DNA of 56,230 nucleotides from Calothrix sp. CSU_2_0. Its GTDB lineage: Bacteria > Cyanobacteriota > Cyanobacteriia > Cyanobacteriales > Nostocaceae. How positions within the stretch are numbered: position 1 is the stretch's first letter; each line of letters begins with the position of its first letter. Below, piece by piece: positions 55,667-56,230 of this stretch. The position numbers were made by a program, and so were the translations under genes. The stretch is from NCBI GenBank assembly GCA_012034595.1, contig JAAUPE010000032.1, positions 1 through 56,230 on the forward strand, in the 5' to 3' direction. Below the pieces are notes generated by a model, which was not told the origin of the DNA, did not search any database, and saw nothing but the letters and a program-made list of their open reading frames with translations.

Positions 55667-56179
55667 ATGAATATTCAAAAGCAGCAAATTGTAAATCAAC
55701 AGCATCAAGACCGCATGATGATATCCTATATTTTATCTGGATGTTTCTTTGTCGGTTTAGGCGGATTACATCGAATTTATAATGGTAAAGTTGGAACGGG
55801 TATATTGTGGTTGCTAACTGGCGGACTATTTGGAATTGGACAATTTGTAGATTTATTTTTGATTCCAGAAATGGTTACAGAGCGCGAGATGCAATTACGT
55901 TTAAAAGCTGGTTTGTCTCCCTTTGGCGTGCCGGAAAATCAATCAGTTGTTGCTGAAAAATTATATAATTCGCCAAAAGAAAAATTGATGGTAATGTTAA
56001 TTGATGCAGCAGAAAAGTATGCAGGTAAACTTAACGTTACCCAAGGGGTAAAAGCAACTGGAGCTAGCTTTGTAGAAGTTGAAACCACATTGCAAGAAAT
56101 GCTTAAATCGGGGTATGTACATATAGATAACGACCCCATTACTGGAGCCGTTACTTACTATTTTCATGAAATTGGTTAA
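55667..56179 (+). CDS. TM2-domain protein with C-terminal winged-helix-like domain
   Basis: 170 residues; GGAG 9 nt before the ATG. The TM2 domain (~16-70) has two helices with the conserved turn: [54 protein letters not shown]. The C-terminal ~85 residues ([40 protein letters not shown]) look like a small winged-helix or cystathionine-type module: a cytoplasmic domain with TQGV-x-A-TG-x-SF-x-EVE. The fusion is a cyanobacterial arrangement. Function unknown. Confidence 0.85.
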   Translation: MNIQKQQIVNQQHQDRMMISYILSGCFFVGLGGLHRIYNGKVGTGILWLLTGGLFGIGQFVDLFLIPEMVTEREMQLRLKAGLSPFGVPENQSVVAEKLYNSPKEKLMVMLIDAAEKYAGKLNVTQGVKATGASFVEVETTLQEMLKSGYVHIDNDPITGAVTYYFHEIG

Positions 56180-56230
56180 TTGGGAATTGGGAATTGGGAA
56201 TTGGGGATTGGGGATTGGGGATTGGGGATG
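56180..56230 (+). repeat. TTGGGAA/TTGGGGA heptamer short tandem repeat
   Basis: Seven heptamers from 56182 to the window end: TTGGGAA units, then TTGGGGA units. It continues beyond the window. Confidence 0.85.

Overview
The window is chromosomal DNA of a filamentous, probably heterocyst-forming (Nostocales-type) cyanobacterium. Signs are the very frequent HIP1 octamer GCGATCGC, a chlorophyll-pathway cyclase (AcsF), an SLH/OprB iron-type porin, DUF3352 and other cyanobacterial families, A+T-rich DNA, heptameric short tandem repeats (TTTTGGA, AAAATCC, TTGGGGA types) and many small dispersed palindromic repeats. No rRNA, CRISPR array, complete insertion sequence or prophage is visible. One tRNA gene (anticodon CAT) is present.

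Layout. 1-2000 is a gene graveyard: an AI-2E transporter tail, a DUF3611 gene cut after about 45 codons and joined head-on to an internal piece of a cyanobacterial plasmid replication protein (CyRepA1/DUF3854), and an IS630-type transposase N-terminus fused to a DUF442 phosphatase-like gene that a 26-nt repeat has knocked out of frame. 2015-14010 is a mixed-acid fermentation island: pflB (leftward), then ppsA, pflA, adhE and an ADP-forming acetyl-CoA synthetase/GNAT fusion (rightward). Together they would convert pyruvate to formate plus acetyl-CoA, then to ethanol or to acetate with ATP. 14371-26397 holds small conserved proteins, an M1 aminopeptidase, a DUF3352 protein, MscL, a methyltransferase overlapping a PrsW-like membrane protease, a double-domain PTPS/QueD protein, a J-domain protein and cysteine synthase. 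26660-33380 has an Rrf2 regulator, an SLH porin, a DUF411 metal-binding protein and a divergent zinc/manganese ABC importer with a Zur-like box between its two arms. 33451-40155 has an ECF sigma factor, a cupin anti-sigma factor and a giant DUF4011 superfamily-1 helicase with a C-terminal nuclease domain. 40410-46337 has a ferritin-like protein, an MFS permease, pyrE, a small exported protein, the tRNA, and a FecCD/FecE siderophore or B12 importer pair. 46368-56230 has an ABC-2 exporter, a DUF1772/DUF1579/VOC trio, a CHASE2 serine/threonine kinase, an exported beta-rich protein, acsF and a TM2-domain protein.

Two points matter when reading this annotation. First, at least five otherwise well-conserved genes (adhE, the acetyl-CoA synthetase, the PTPS gene, the helicase, an ABC ATPase) carry seven single-base frameshifts, all in short homopolymer runs. 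That pattern looks more like base-calling error than seven independent gene deaths, although one site in adhE is also a perfect A AAA AAC slippery heptamer in the right phase. I give these genes full-length coordinates across the shifts. Second, the most unusual gene is the 1769-residue helicase: about 1050 residues separate its Walker A and Walker B motifs, and this insert is built from three tandem copies of a ~127-residue unit followed by two copies of a 160-residue unit. Its architecture resembles large helicase-nuclease proteins of the anti-phage type, but a defence role is inference only.
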